Source of the DNA: Calothrix membranacea FACHB-236
Lineage (GTDB): Bacteria > Cyanobacteriota > Cyanobacteriia > Cyanobacteriales > Nostocaceae
Length of the DNA: 64,000 nucleotides
NCBI RefSeq assembly: GCF_014696315.1
Contig: NZ_JACJPX010000043.1
Location: 1-64,000 of the forward strand
Direction of reading: 5' to 3'
Position numbers and translations under genes: made by a program. The stretch's first letter is position 1. The number at the start of each line of letters is the position of its first letter. Positions 1 to 8,182 of this stretch are shown here, in pieces. The notes under the pieces are model-generated. The model was not told the origin of the DNA. It did no database searches and saw only the letters and a program-made list of their open reading frames with translations.

Positions 1-2
1 CT

Positions 3-119
3 GCTATTAAACAGATTGGAGCAAGGATTAAAATCTCCGGCGCACAATGGAATGTTGAAAGTGTCAACCAAATTCTTTCTGTTCGTTGTGCTTATCTAAA
101 TGGTTTGCTTGCTATTTGA
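3..119 (+). CDS. ISKra4-like transposase, C-terminal fragment (cut by window edge)
   Basis: Reading from base 3, an open frame runs through to a TGA at 117-119 and encodes about 38 residues containing IGARIKISGAQW and RCAYLNGLL. I recognise this as the C-terminal tail of ISKra4-family transposases, which typically end with a G-A-x-W motif followed by a xRxxYLNG segment. The rest of the gene lies outside the window. Its last 24 bases overlap the 3' end of the convergent kinase gene, which suggests the element inserted into that kinase. The family assignment is from memory of short motifs and is moderately secure. Confidence 0.6.
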   Translation, partial: AIKQIGARIKISGAQWNVESVNQILSVRCAYLNGLLAI

Positions 120-1727
120 GTTTTTCTGCCAAAACTGGATGCTCCCCTCATAACCTTCACTAGACCCAATCTTCATATCTAGTATATGAAACTGTGAGGA
201 GGATGCCTTGCTGATTTTTCTCATGTAACTTTCTAGTGAACTGCTAGAAGATACTTCCTTTTTTGCAACTAATACGGTGTCACTAGTGTTTGTGTCAATA
301 GCCCAGATGGAAAAACCTGTTGAGTTTTGTCGAAACTGTTGAACTATCTGCTTCCATTCGGGATTTACAGCTTTTAGCTTATTCAGAATATCATCAATAT
401 TCCTGCTGGAATCGCCACCGTCGTAACTAGGTGGTAACCACAATTCTGCACCACCACCTTCAAATTTTCTCCAAGCGTAGGGAATTGTTTCAGATGTATT
501 ATCCTCTGAAATACTAGGTATTTGACTACTGTAATTAGGATTTATTAGTTCAGAATTATTTGTTCCTAAATTACCTGGTGTTGAAGCTACTACTGGCTGG
601 CTTGGTTGAGAACGAAATAACTTATGGATTTGTAAAGTACCAAATTTAATTAAAAATAGTATAGTGACGGCAATAGCTGTGCCTATGAACTGTGCAATTT
701 TATTATAGGATTTACTGGTTTCAGTCTTTGAAGATTTAACTTGAGTAAACGCTGAAGTTTGAGGTTGCTTATTTATTTTAGTAGGTTCTATTTCCGTAGG
801 TGGTAATTGTGAGCCTGAAACAGAAGCAGAATATAAATTTATATTTGAATTAATATCTGATATGCAGCGCAAAATCATTTGTGAATTTTGTGGTCGCTTA
901 CCAGGAAATGGTTCCATTAGATAATCAATCAAACCAGTTATATGTTTAGAAACATGCGAAGCATTATCTCTCCAGATTAATTTACCAGTTCGCGGATCTT
1001 CTGAAAATTCATGAGGAGACTTACCAGTGAGCAAATAAACTAATGTGCGCCCCAAGGCAAAGAAATCCGATTGAGTTACAGCTTTACCATTGGCTTGTTC
1101 TGGTGGTGTATAGCCTGCTGAGATAATCCCTGTTACATTGTGCCCGGCTGCTTTTTGATGATAGGTTTGTGTAACTTCCCGTGCTGTTCCAAAATCAATT
1201 AAAGCCAAATTTCCATCAGTTTTAAGCATGATATTAGATGGCTTTATATCTCTATGGAAAAAGTTTTGCTCATGTACTTCATGCAAAATATTGCTCAGTT
1301 GTGTGAGCCATAAAATGGCTAGCTTTTCATCGATAGGGCGATTACCCCTTTGTTCCATATATTGTTGTAAATCTAGCCCTTCAATTTTCTCCATTACTAA
1401 GCAATGTAGAGGATACTGGCCATTTTTGGGAATAAAAGTAAAGTAACCGTATGCTTTGGGAATCCCTGGATGATTCAATTTGCTTAATACTTCTGCCTCT
1501 TGCTTAAATAGTGATATTGCTTTGGAATCGTCTAATATAAGAACTTTTAAAACTTTGAGAGTATTGTTGTGGTTAACTTCAAATGTTCTGCCAAAACCAC
1601 CGCTTCCTAAAAGCCGTATTACTCGATATTGCCCTCCTACAAGTAATTCTGAGCCACATGCTTGACAAAATAGAAGATGGTCAAGGTTTTGAGCGTTTAA
1701 GCAGCGAGGATTAATGCAAAGGCTCAT
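96..1727 (-). CDS. Ser/Thr protein kinase with 4-Cys prefix and one TM helix; C-terminus probably truncated
   Basis: This is a Hanks-type kinase. An N-terminal zinc-ribbon-like prefix has Cys4, Cys9, Cys21 and Cys24. A kinase domain follows, with glycine loop LGSGGFG (40-46), probable ATP-anchoring Lys61, HRD at 158-160 and DFG at 178-180. After a linker, a hydrophobic helix at about 344-361 puts a roughly 180-residue C-terminal domain (IPYAWRKFEGGGAELWLPPSY...) on the other side of the membrane. Similar cyanobacterial kinases carry a PsbP/DUF1795-like sensor there that normally continues past the point where this protein stops. The end, EGSIQFWQKNSNSKQTI, is read from DNA overlapping the transposase tail and its probable terminal repeat, so the natural C-terminus has probably been lost. 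The next gene downstream on the same strand is a paralogous kinase. Kinase activity is likely; the signal is unknown. Confidence 0.85.
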   Translation of the reverse strand: MSLCINPRCLNAQNLDHLLFCQACGSELLVGGQYRVIRLLGSGGFGRTFEVNHNNTLKVLKVLILDDSKAISLFKQEAEVLSKLNHPGIPKAYGYFTFIPKNGQYPLHCLVMEKIEGLDLQQYMEQRGNRPIDEKLAILWLTQLSNILHEVHEQNFFHRDIKPSNIMLKTDGNLALIDFGTAREVTQTYHQKAAGHNVTGIISAGYTPPEQANGKAVTQSDFFALGRTLVYLLTGKSPHEFSEDPRTGKLIWRDNASHVSKHITGLIDYLMEPFPGKRPQNSQMILRCISDINSNINLYSASVSGSQLPPTEIEPTKINKQPQTSAFTQVKSSKTETSKSYNKIAQFIGTAIAVTILFLIKFGTLQIHKLFRSQPSQPVVASTPGNLGTNNSELINPNYSSQIPSISEDNTSETIPYAWRKFEGGGAELWLPPSYDGGDSSRNIDDILNKLKAVNPEWKQIVQQFRQNSTGFSIWAIDTNTSDTVLVAKKEVSSSSSLESYMRKISKASSSQFHILDMKIGSSEGYEGSIQFWQKNSNSKQTI

Positions 1728-1952
1728 AGTGTTTTTGGTTACATATTTATGATGAGCCTAGCCTAGCTGACATATTCACGTCACCAGTAAAAATCAGGAC
1801 ATTTTAGCAAATTAAATATTTAAAAAAATTTTATGCATGAAAATAAATATAACAGCAAATGAGATTATTACTTATCAGATTGTTATTAATTAGAGTGAAA
1901 AAATGGACTCAAAAACCACATATATTTGCCTCCTTATAAGGGTGACTATGAT

Positions 1953-3800
1953 TTATTCTATGTTTCCACGGCGCTGCACTTTAGAAGTGCTATCTATATA
2001 AAACGCGCCGAGATTATTACCACTTAAATCGCAGTTTTCTACTGTACCTAAACCACCGTCGTGGACGTAAACCCCACGTCCCTTATTCTGATTGATTTTA
2101 CAGCGTTGAATTACAGCGTTGCCATTTACTCTAATTTCTACACCTGATAAATCATGACCTAAGATTTCGCAATCTTCCACTGTGGCTTGTCCATCCTCAT
2201 AAACCAGAACGCCGCCTTGTTTGCCATCATGAAGTTTGCACCTTTGGATGACAGCATTGCTATTATTCTTAATTGCTATGCCTGATAAACCATTACCGAA
2301 GATATCGCAGTCTTGTACTGTTCCACGACTGTTTTTTTGAAAAAAGATTCCCGCTTGTACGCTATCGTGGATTTTGCACTGTTGGATAATGGGGTTAGCT
2401 GTTGCACCAATCACACTGACGCAAGACAGGGAATCGGAAGTAATATCGCATTCAGCTAGGATTAATTGACCTTGAGGAATGTCTACAGCAAAGAAATTGT
2501 TATTCTTTTTTCCTGCTACACCACGTAAAGTTAAACCTCGGACTTCCGCTTTATCTGTTTGCATGACAATGCAATTTGAGTTTGCACTCTCAATCACAAT
2601 GTTAGATACAGGCCCGTCACCAATAATCTTGAGTGGCTTGTCAATGATTAAACTTTCTTGGTAAAAACCTGGATTTACCAAAATCCGGGTACCAGGTTGA
2701 GCATTTTTAATTGCTTCACTAATAGTTTTAAAGTCACCCAATCCATTACTAGAAACAGTCAGAGTCGTTTTGTTTTTAGTAAAAAATGTATATAACCCAA
2801 TTGGGATAGCTAACCCAATGCTACCAAAACCCAGCATTTGCACTACACGCCTTCTAGGCCATTTGGCTGGTGGTAATGGCGGCGGCGGTGGTTGTAAACT
2901 TTGGTCAATTTGGTCTAATCGTTGTAAAATTTCTTGAGTGTTCGCTGGTCGTTGACCGGGTAAATGCGCCATCATTTGGTCGATTAAATCTGCCAAAAGT
3001 GGCGAAATGTGAGGCGCATAACTCCGCCAGCCCATCTCATTGGTGTAAGAATTATAAATTGCTGGGTCAGTAGGTTGTTTACCTGTGAGTAAATAAACAA
3101 ATGTGCGCCCCAAAGCAAAGAAATCTGACTGAACTACAGCCTGACCGTTCATTTGTTCGAGTGGTGTGTAACCTGCGGAAATAATTCCTGTTACCTGACC
3201 ATGAGCCTGTGCGAAATAATAAGTTTGTGTGAGTTCTCTAGCTGTACCAAAATCAATTAATGCTAATTCCCCGGAACTCGCCCTTAGCATGATATTAGGT
3301 GGCTTGATATCCCGATGGAAAAAGTTTTGTTTGTGTACGCGATCGAGAATCGTCACTAATTCCCGTAGCCATTGCAGCGCTAAATGCTGATCAATCGGTC
3401 GCATTCCCCGATTTTCCATATATTTCTGCAAATCCATCCCCACAATTTTTTCCATGACAAAACAATGGCTGGGGTTTTGGCTGTTTCTGGGAAAATAAAC
3501 AAAGTAAGCATCGCGCTCAACTTTGGGAATACCAGGGTGATTAAGTTTACTTAAAACTTCTGCTTCTTGCTGAAATAATTCTATTGCTTTTTGATGATTG
3601 TTTGTGAGAATTTTAATCACTTTCAGCGTGTTAGTGCGAACTTCTATCGCCTCAAAAGTGACTGCAAAGCCACCACCGCCTAACTGACGCACGACACGAT
3701 AACGTCCTTGTAGTAGTAGTTCTGAGCCGCAACTAATACAAAATAGTTCATCATTACTATTTTGTGGGTTTGTGCATTGAGGATTGATGCAGAAGCTCAT
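1953..3800 (-). CDS. Ser/Thr protein kinase with 4-Cys prefix fused to a right-handed beta-helix domain
   Basis: The N-terminus has the same architecture as the neighbouring kinase: Cys4, Cys9, Cys21, Cys24, glycine loop LGGGGF, Lys63, HRD at 162-164 and DFG at 183-185. After a proline-rich linker and one TM segment (about 325-347) the C-terminal half reads as a parallel beta-helix. It begins with a pectin-lyase-like start (DFKTISEAIKNAQPGTRI), then has about ten coils of roughly 23 residues with the pattern G..V.DCDI.GN...GI.I..NS.A.IQRCKI. This NosD/PbH1-type repeat usually binds carbohydrate or simply forms a scaffold, so an extracytoplasmic ligand sensor is plausible. The start is the ATG giving MSFCINPQC; a GTG one codon upstream is possible. 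All kinase catalytic residues are present. Confidence 0.88.
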   Translation of the reverse strand: MSFCINPQCTNPQNSNDELFCISCGSELLLQGRYRVVRQLGGGGFAVTFEAIEVRTNTLKVIKILTNNHQKAIELFQQEAEVLSKLNHPGIPKVERDAYFVYFPRNSQNPSHCFVMEKIVGMDLQKYMENRGMRPIDQHLALQWLRELVTILDRVHKQNFFHRDIKPPNIMLRASSGELALIDFGTARELTQTYYFAQAHGQVTGIISAGYTPLEQMNGQAVVQSDFFALGRTFVYLLTGKQPTDPAIYNSYTNEMGWRSYAPHISPLLADLIDQMMAHLPGQRPANTQEILQRLDQIDQSLQPPPPPLPPAKWPRRRVVQMLGFGSIGLAIPIGLYTFFTKNKTTLTVSSNGLGDFKTISEAIKNAQPGTRILVNPGFYQESLIIDKPLKIIGDGPVSNIVIESANSNCIVMQTDKAEVRGLTLRGVAGKKNNNFFAVDIPQGQLILAECDITSDSLSCVSVIGATANPIIQQCKIHDSVQAGIFFQKNSRGTVQDCDIFGNGLSGIAIKNNSNAVIQRCKLHDGKQGGVLVYEDGQATVEDCEILGHDLSGVEIRVNGNAVIQRCKINQNKGRGVYVHDGGLGTVENCDLSGNNLGAFYIDSTSKVQRRGNIE

Positions 3801-4201
3801 CACGCCAGCAGGTAACAGTTTTATCTGCTAGTTTACCGTTATCGTCTGGATTTTCCTGTAAAGAGTTTTAGCGATCGCAATCCTTCTCGGTTAAGAATAA
3901 AAGGGGAATAAGCTATTGTGTGGGGTGTTGACCGTTAACCGTTGACTGTCAACAGTTAACAGCCCTTAATTAGTAGTTATGCAATTTAGACGTGTATTAA
4001 GCTGTTACGCATTTAAATTGTGTATTTCGCACTCAGGTTGTCAAAAGGAGCCAGTGCGTTGGGCGGCTTTGCCGACTTGAAGCAACTGGCGTTCAAGAGT
4101 CCAAAGTCCAAGCTAGCCTTTGACCCTGGACTATTGACCCTTGACATTCCTAACACCAGAATATTTGATTTAGGTGCGTATCAGCTTAGCTTACAAATCA
4201 T
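3801..4201. other. intergenic region, no gene seen
   Basis: This stretch between the second kinase and the lipoxygenase gene holds short repeats but no credible coding frame. Around 3929-3962 there are alternating GTTAACCGTTGACTGTC-like direct and inverted repeats. Around 4045-4095 there is an imperfect foldback of the kind scattered in Nostoc-type genomes, with CCAGTGCG near one end and CAACTGGC near the other. Confidence 0.5.
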
Positions 4202-6109
4202 TTAAATATTAATGCTGTTAGGAATCCGAGATGGTAAAAGGTAAGGATACTCAACACCGCCATTGGCTACAAGCTGTTGATTGCGGTTTTTAATTGTTCT
4301 TTCAATATCTTTGAGTTCATTTTGGAACTGGGTGAGGATTTGGCGATCGCCTTGTTCGGTAAAATTGATTAAATCAGAACTGCCGAGTTTTCCCCAATTA
4401 ATCCCACTCAGGGAAAATGATAACTGCATCTGTTCCAAGTCTTTAATTGGTGGGGGTAGCAATTGTTTCAGAGTACTGGGAATATCTGGTTGGCTGTAAA
4501 GTGCTAAAGGTGCATTGGGAACATAGCCAGCATAATCAAACTGGCTAAAGTTAACCGCAGCGTGTTGCGGGCCAGAGGTAAAAATAATTACAGTGGCAAT
4601 ATCTATGAGTTGTTGCAAGCTGGTGATTTCTGGGAATCCTGGTACACGGGGATAGTTGGGTAATTCTTCAATCTCTAACCCGGTGGCGATCGCCCATTCG
4701 TTAGGTACCCAACTTGGTGCTTGAGCAAACTCCGATAGCGGACGGGAGTCTAAGGGTGCGCCGAGTTCTGCTGTCCAAGCTTGCAGATATACATCTTGTT
4801 GGACTGCGCGGTCATCGCCATAGTAGCGTTGTAAATAACGGGTAGTATAATTAGCGATCGCTTCCCACAGCAATAAGGCATCATCACGGTAAGGAAACTC
4901 TGAGATGAATTTTGCTTCTATTCCCCGAGTTGTGATGTTATTAAGTAAAGAATATTCCCTAAAAGCACGTTTTCTATAAGCGCGATTAATTAACCCTAAA
5001 GAAGTTTCTCTGGTAGTCGCCATTAACTGATCAATGGCAGAACCTTCACCGAGCAATAAACTATTCCCTCTAGTGTTAATTGCCAAAAGAAACTGAAAAT
5101 GGGGACGCAATAGCCTAGACAGAGGATGATTTTCTGGTAACTGTCGAGCAGTGGCGATCGCAAATGTCTCCATTGCCAAATGAGTATAGGCTAGATGGGT
5201 AATTAACTCATGGTCGGTGACATCGGCTGTTTGTACAGAGAGTTTTGCCTTTGTCCAATCGTCTGAATTATCTTGATTCGTGACTACTCTGCCTTTTTCT
5301 ACCTCAATCAGTAATGGTTCAAGTCCATCATCAGAGCGATAAAATAACGCTGTAGGACTTCCTACATAGCGACCATAATGCAAATCTGTGGCTTTTAAAT
5401 CTTGCAACAGGGGATAGTCAGCAATAAACAAACGGTTAGCCCCTGCGGATGCTACTAAGTCTATCACGCTATCATCAGCCAATTTATAAGGCTGATTGAT
5501 CCAAGCTTGCAATCTACCTGTTTCCTCAGACTGCAAACGCCGTAATACCATTGGGTTTTGCCCCGCTAAACGTTGCCGCCCAAACTCGCGATCGCTTAAC
5601 CCGCCATCTCGCTGATGAATTAAGCTCACTATCGGGCGTTGGGGTGAGTCAGGCTGACATTTTCCGCTTTGTTCTAGGGATTGGTAAAAGTGCGATCGCT
5701 GTTGCTCATGAGAATCTGCCTTTTTTGCTGCGTCCGTTGCTTTCAAAAGTCGCTGTAACATTTGCTTGCGTTGGCGAACATAGCTGGCATTAAACTGTTC
5801 ATTTGGTGGCAAATAAAAATTAAACCATCCCGATTGAAAAATCTCAAAATCTGCCAGCAAAGTCGATAAATTATCGAAGTTTCCCTCAAAATCATGAATT
5901 AGCTTTTCTAACTCTGCCACTATCAAACTCAAAGGTTGCGATACTTGTCCTTGACTTAGCTGATTTTGCCGCAGCTTCATCAATATATAACGCAATACCC
6001 CATCTTCTCCCCCATAGGGAAAAATTCTTGCAGGCCCCTTATCATCAAGAGTAGCGGGATTATAGCGATATTGACCTTGTTGTTTTGTAGAAAGTGCTTG
6101 GCGTTGCAT
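4202..6109 (-). CDS. lipoxygenase (linoleate/linolenate dioxygenase family)
   Basis: This enzyme should insert O2 into polyunsaturated fatty acids to give hydroperoxides, using a non-haem iron. The iron ligands are visible: His305 and His310 in THLAYTH, His516 and Asn520 in HAAVN, and the C-terminal carboxylate Ile635 (ending PNSINI). Other family signatures are WTKAKLSVQTAD (about 285-296), ETFAIATARQLPENHPL and RLLRPHFQFLLAIN. At 635 residues the protein is the catalytic domain only; there is no plant PLAT domain and no fused catalase-like partner. The residue aligned with the stereocontrol (Coffa) site appears to be Ala411 (YRDDALLLW), which usually predicts S-products, although a cyanobacterial 9R enzyme also has Ala. 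The flanking gene on the other strand is a FAD-domain protein, so no oxylipin pathway is evident nearby. Confidence 0.95.
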   Translation of the reverse strand: MQRQALSTKQQGQYRYNPATLDDKGPARIFPYGGEDGVLRYILMKLRQNQLSQGQVSQPLSLIVAELEKLIHDFEGNFDNLSTLLADFEIFQSGWFNFYLPPNEQFNASYVRQRKQMLQRLLKATDAAKKADSHEQQRSHFYQSLEQSGKCQPDSPQRPIVSLIHQRDGGLSDREFGRQRLAGQNPMVLRRLQSEETGRLQAWINQPYKLADDSVIDLVASAGANRLFIADYPLLQDLKATDLHYGRYVGSPTALFYRSDDGLEPLLIEVEKGRVVTNQDNSDDWTKAKLSVQTADVTDHELITHLAYTHLAMETFAIATARQLPENHPLSRLLRPHFQFLLAINTRGNSLLLGEGSAIDQLMATTRETSLGLINRAYRKRAFREYSLLNNITTRGIEAKFISEFPYRDDALLLWEAIANYTTRYLQRYYGDDRAVQQDVYLQAWTAELGAPLDSRPLSEFAQAPSWVPNEWAIATGLEIEELPNYPRVPGFPEITSLQQLIDIATVIIFTSGPQHAAVNFSQFDYAGYVPNAPLALYSQPDIPSTLKQLLPPPIKDLEQMQLSFSLSGINWGKLGSSDLINFTEQGDRQILTQFQNELKDIERTIKNRNQQLVANGGVEYPYLLPSRIPNSINI

Positions 6110-6149
6110 TATTAGCTCCTATTTGCAACAGTGGAATGGGAGGTTGGGG

Positions 6150-6237
6150 AATCAGGGAGAAATTCTCATTACCAATTACCCCTATTACCAATTACCGATT
6201 ACCAATTACCCATTCCCAATTACCAAATGCCAAAATT
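6150..6237. repeat. short tandem repeat (ATTACCA/ATTACCC type)
   Basis: Degenerate heptamer repeats of the form CCAATTA/CCCATTA lie just upstream of the FAD-domain gene. They can be read through in frame, but the resulting NYPYYQLPITNYP peptide is repeat-derived, so I place the gene start downstream of it. Confidence 0.7.
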
Positions 6238-6254
6238 ATCAATTAATCGGAAAA

Positions 6255-7094
6255 ATGCGACGTGAATTTTCTCATCGGGATGAATTAATAGCCTATCTTC
6301 GCCAAGAATTCCCGAAAGCGGCGGAACGGGATGATTCTATCAGCGAAATAGTGGGGGGACGGAAAGCTGCTGAACAAGCATTAGCAAAAGTTGAGCCAGT
6401 TACCTATGCAAAAACACGTAACTTTGTAACTGGTGCAGTTACAAAGCTTTCACCCTATATTCGCTATGGGGTTCTCAGTCTGCGAGAAATTCGAGATTAT
6501 ATACAAAAGCAGATACAAAACCCAGACGATGCGACTAAGTTAATTAACGAATTAGGTTGGCGCGATTACTGGCAGCGATTATATGCGAAGCTTGGTAATG
6601 GGATTTGGGAAGACCAAGAAGCATATAAAACTGGTTACACGGCTGAAAATTACGCGCCTGATTTACCAGAGGACATTCAAACAGGTAGTACAAGCTTAGT
6701 ATGTATTAATACTTTTAGCCAAGATTTAAGAGAGATAGGCTATCTACATAACCATGCTCGGATGTGGTTAGCAGCTTATATTGTCCATTGGCGGCGCATT
6801 CGTTGGCAAGCTGGGGCGAAATGGTTTCTACAACATTTATTAGATGGCGATCCTGCTAGCAATAATATGTCATGGCAATGGGTTGCTAGTACTTTTAGTC
6901 AAAAACCCTACTATTTCAACCGCGAAAATTTAGAACGCTACACCAACGGAGTTTATTGTCGCCAATGTCCGCTTTATGGTAATTGTGATTTTGAAGGTAG
7001 TTATGAACAATTAGAACAGCGGCTATTTCCCCACGGTGAATTTAACAAACAACCTAATAGCCAAAGTTGGCAACGTGGGAAGAAGAAAAGATAA
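6255..7094 (+). CDS. cryptochrome/photolyase FAD-binding domain protein lacking the antenna domain
   Basis: The 279-residue product corresponds to the helical FAD-binding domain of the photolyase/cryptochrome family: TKLSPYIRYGVLSLREI, ELGWRDYWQRLY, RMWLAAYIVHWRRIRW and LLDGDPASNNMSWQWVAS. The N-terminal Rossmann-like domain that binds the light-harvesting cofactor is absent. No homologous sequence precedes the chosen ATG; the in-frame upstream extension is repeat DNA. Near the C-terminus lies CRQCPLYGNC, a Cx2Cx5C cluster that could bind metal. Photolyase activity, flavin-based light sensing or another redox role are all possible. The gene is convergent with the double-NuiA gene, 24 bases downstream. 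Confidence 0.85.
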   Translation: MRREFSHRDELIAYLRQEFPKAAERDDSISEIVGGRKAAEQALAKVEPVTYAKTRNFVTGAVTKLSPYIRYGVLSLREIRDYIQKQIQNPDDATKLINELGWRDYWQRLYAKLGNGIWEDQEAYKTGYTAENYAPDLPEDIQTGSTSLVCINTFSQDLREIGYLHNHARMWLAAYIVHWRRIRWQAGAKWFLQHLLDGDPASNNMSWQWVASTFSQKPYYFNRENLERYTNGVYCRQCPLYGNCDFEGSYEQLEQRLFPHGEFNKQPNSQSWQRGKKKR

Positions 7095-7118
7095 GTATTT
7101 GGTGTTTGTTCAGCAAAA

Positions 7119-8036
7119 CTAAGGATTGTATTCAAATTCGCTTGTTGAACGTACACCAATCCAATCGCCTGCTGGAGTTTGTCCGACTTCGTAGGTGTAA
7201 CCAATATCCCAAAAACTGATATTGTAGAGAGTGCGATCGCTCAAACACTGATTCATAAATTGGCTGAGTTTGCGGCTATTGTAGGCATCGCTAGCATATT
7301 CAACAGTTGACTTTTCTATCATCACCATTGCTGCGGCTTGTAGTGCTAGTTCAATGGCAGATATTTTAGTTTTAGCGTATGCACCTACGAGATGATGTTG
7401 ATAAGTGTAGTTATATCCGCCGTGATAGTAGCCGTAAATGGTAATTGGCGTGAGATGATCGAGAAATGATTGAACTTCGGTTATTAAACTTTCATCCGCT
7501 AAAGTTGCTGATTTTTCACGGACAATTTTCGTTGTGGCTGGGTTTGTTTTACGGCGATTATAGCTGACTTGATCGGGGACAGTAGGTGCAAGACATAACC
7601 AGTTATTATTGTGAGTTTCAGCCACTAATATCGATACAGAAAAATCAGGGTGTCTCCATTCAAAACTTTGATGGTTTGATTTGGGGATAGATAAACTATA
7701 AGCTTGCAAATTTTGACAATTTTTAGTCAGGATATGCTGAATTTTTTGATAATATTCTTGGCGTTCAGCAGCAATATTTTGATTCCAATTATTATCTTTG
7801 CGTTCGGAACGAGTAGGAGCATACTCACCATATTCTTTTTGATTTGTAGGCGTTCCCCATTCCTCAATATTTTGCCAATGTTCAAAAGCTAGTTCTATGT
7901 CGGTTAGGTTGACAAATCTTTGAGAAATCATCAAATTCCATAGGTTAAATTCTCCTTGGTAGATAGTTTCCCAAATAAAAGCATTAGAACAGAGGATTTC
8001 TAATGTGCCGAGCAATTTTTCTGTTTCAGCTTGCAT
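7119..8036 (-). CDS. double NuiA-like (nuclease A inhibitor-like) protein, paralogue 1
   Basis: This 305-residue cytoplasmic protein has two similar halves. The C-terminal half ends YEVGQTPAGDWIGVRSTSEFEYNP, which resembles the end of Anabaena NuiA (YVIGETPAGNLAGIST), the small inhibitor of the sugar-nonspecific nuclease NucA. The N-terminal half has a degenerate equivalent ending SILVAETHNNNWLCLAP. A helix plus short-strand segment precedes each end, as in NuiA. Real NuiA is a single domain of about 135 residues, so this looks like a tandem duplication. The protein is paralogous to the next gene upstream (8183-9121). The gene is the last in a four-gene minus-strand unit. The family call rests on motif similarity, not a profile search; partner nuclease unknown. 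Confidence 0.6.
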   Translation of the reverse strand: MQAETEKLLGTLEILCSNAFIWETIYQGEFNLWNLMISQRFVNLTDIELAFEHWQNIEEWGTPTNQKEYGEYAPTRSERKDNNWNQNIAAERQEYYQKIQHILTKNCQNLQAYSLSIPKSNHQSFEWRHPDFSVSILVAETHNNNWLCLAPTVPDQVSYNRRKTNPATTKIVREKSATLADESLITEVQSFLDHLTPITIYGYYHGGYNYTYQHHLVGAYAKTKISAIELALQAAAMVMIEKSTVEYASDAYNSRKLSQFMNQCLSDRTLYNISFWDIGYTYEVGQTPAGDWIGVRSTSEFEYNP

Positions 8037-8084
8037 AGTTTATTTTAATTTAATTTGGTGTTGTTTATTAGGGTAATTTTTTTC

Positions 8085-8112
8085 ACGCAGAGGCGCAGAG
8101 GCGCAGAGAGGA
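8085..8112. repeat. GCAGAGGC tandem repeat
   Basis: Three consecutive CGCAGAGG-type octamers occupy the 146-base gap between the two NuiA-like genes. Related CGCAGAGACG sequences occur at about 57190. This type of repeat is common between genes of filamentous cyanobacteria. Confidence 0.55.
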
Positions 8113-8182
8113 AGAGTTTGAGGAATCAAATTTTTCAGTTTTATCTCTTTATTCAGGAATGCTTTATATGTTAAATTTAAAA

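Noticed and set aside
6123-6254. N-terminal extension of the FAD-domain protein
   Set aside because: The 44 extra residues are translated from ATTACCA short repeats; the conserved domain begins at the ATG at 6255.
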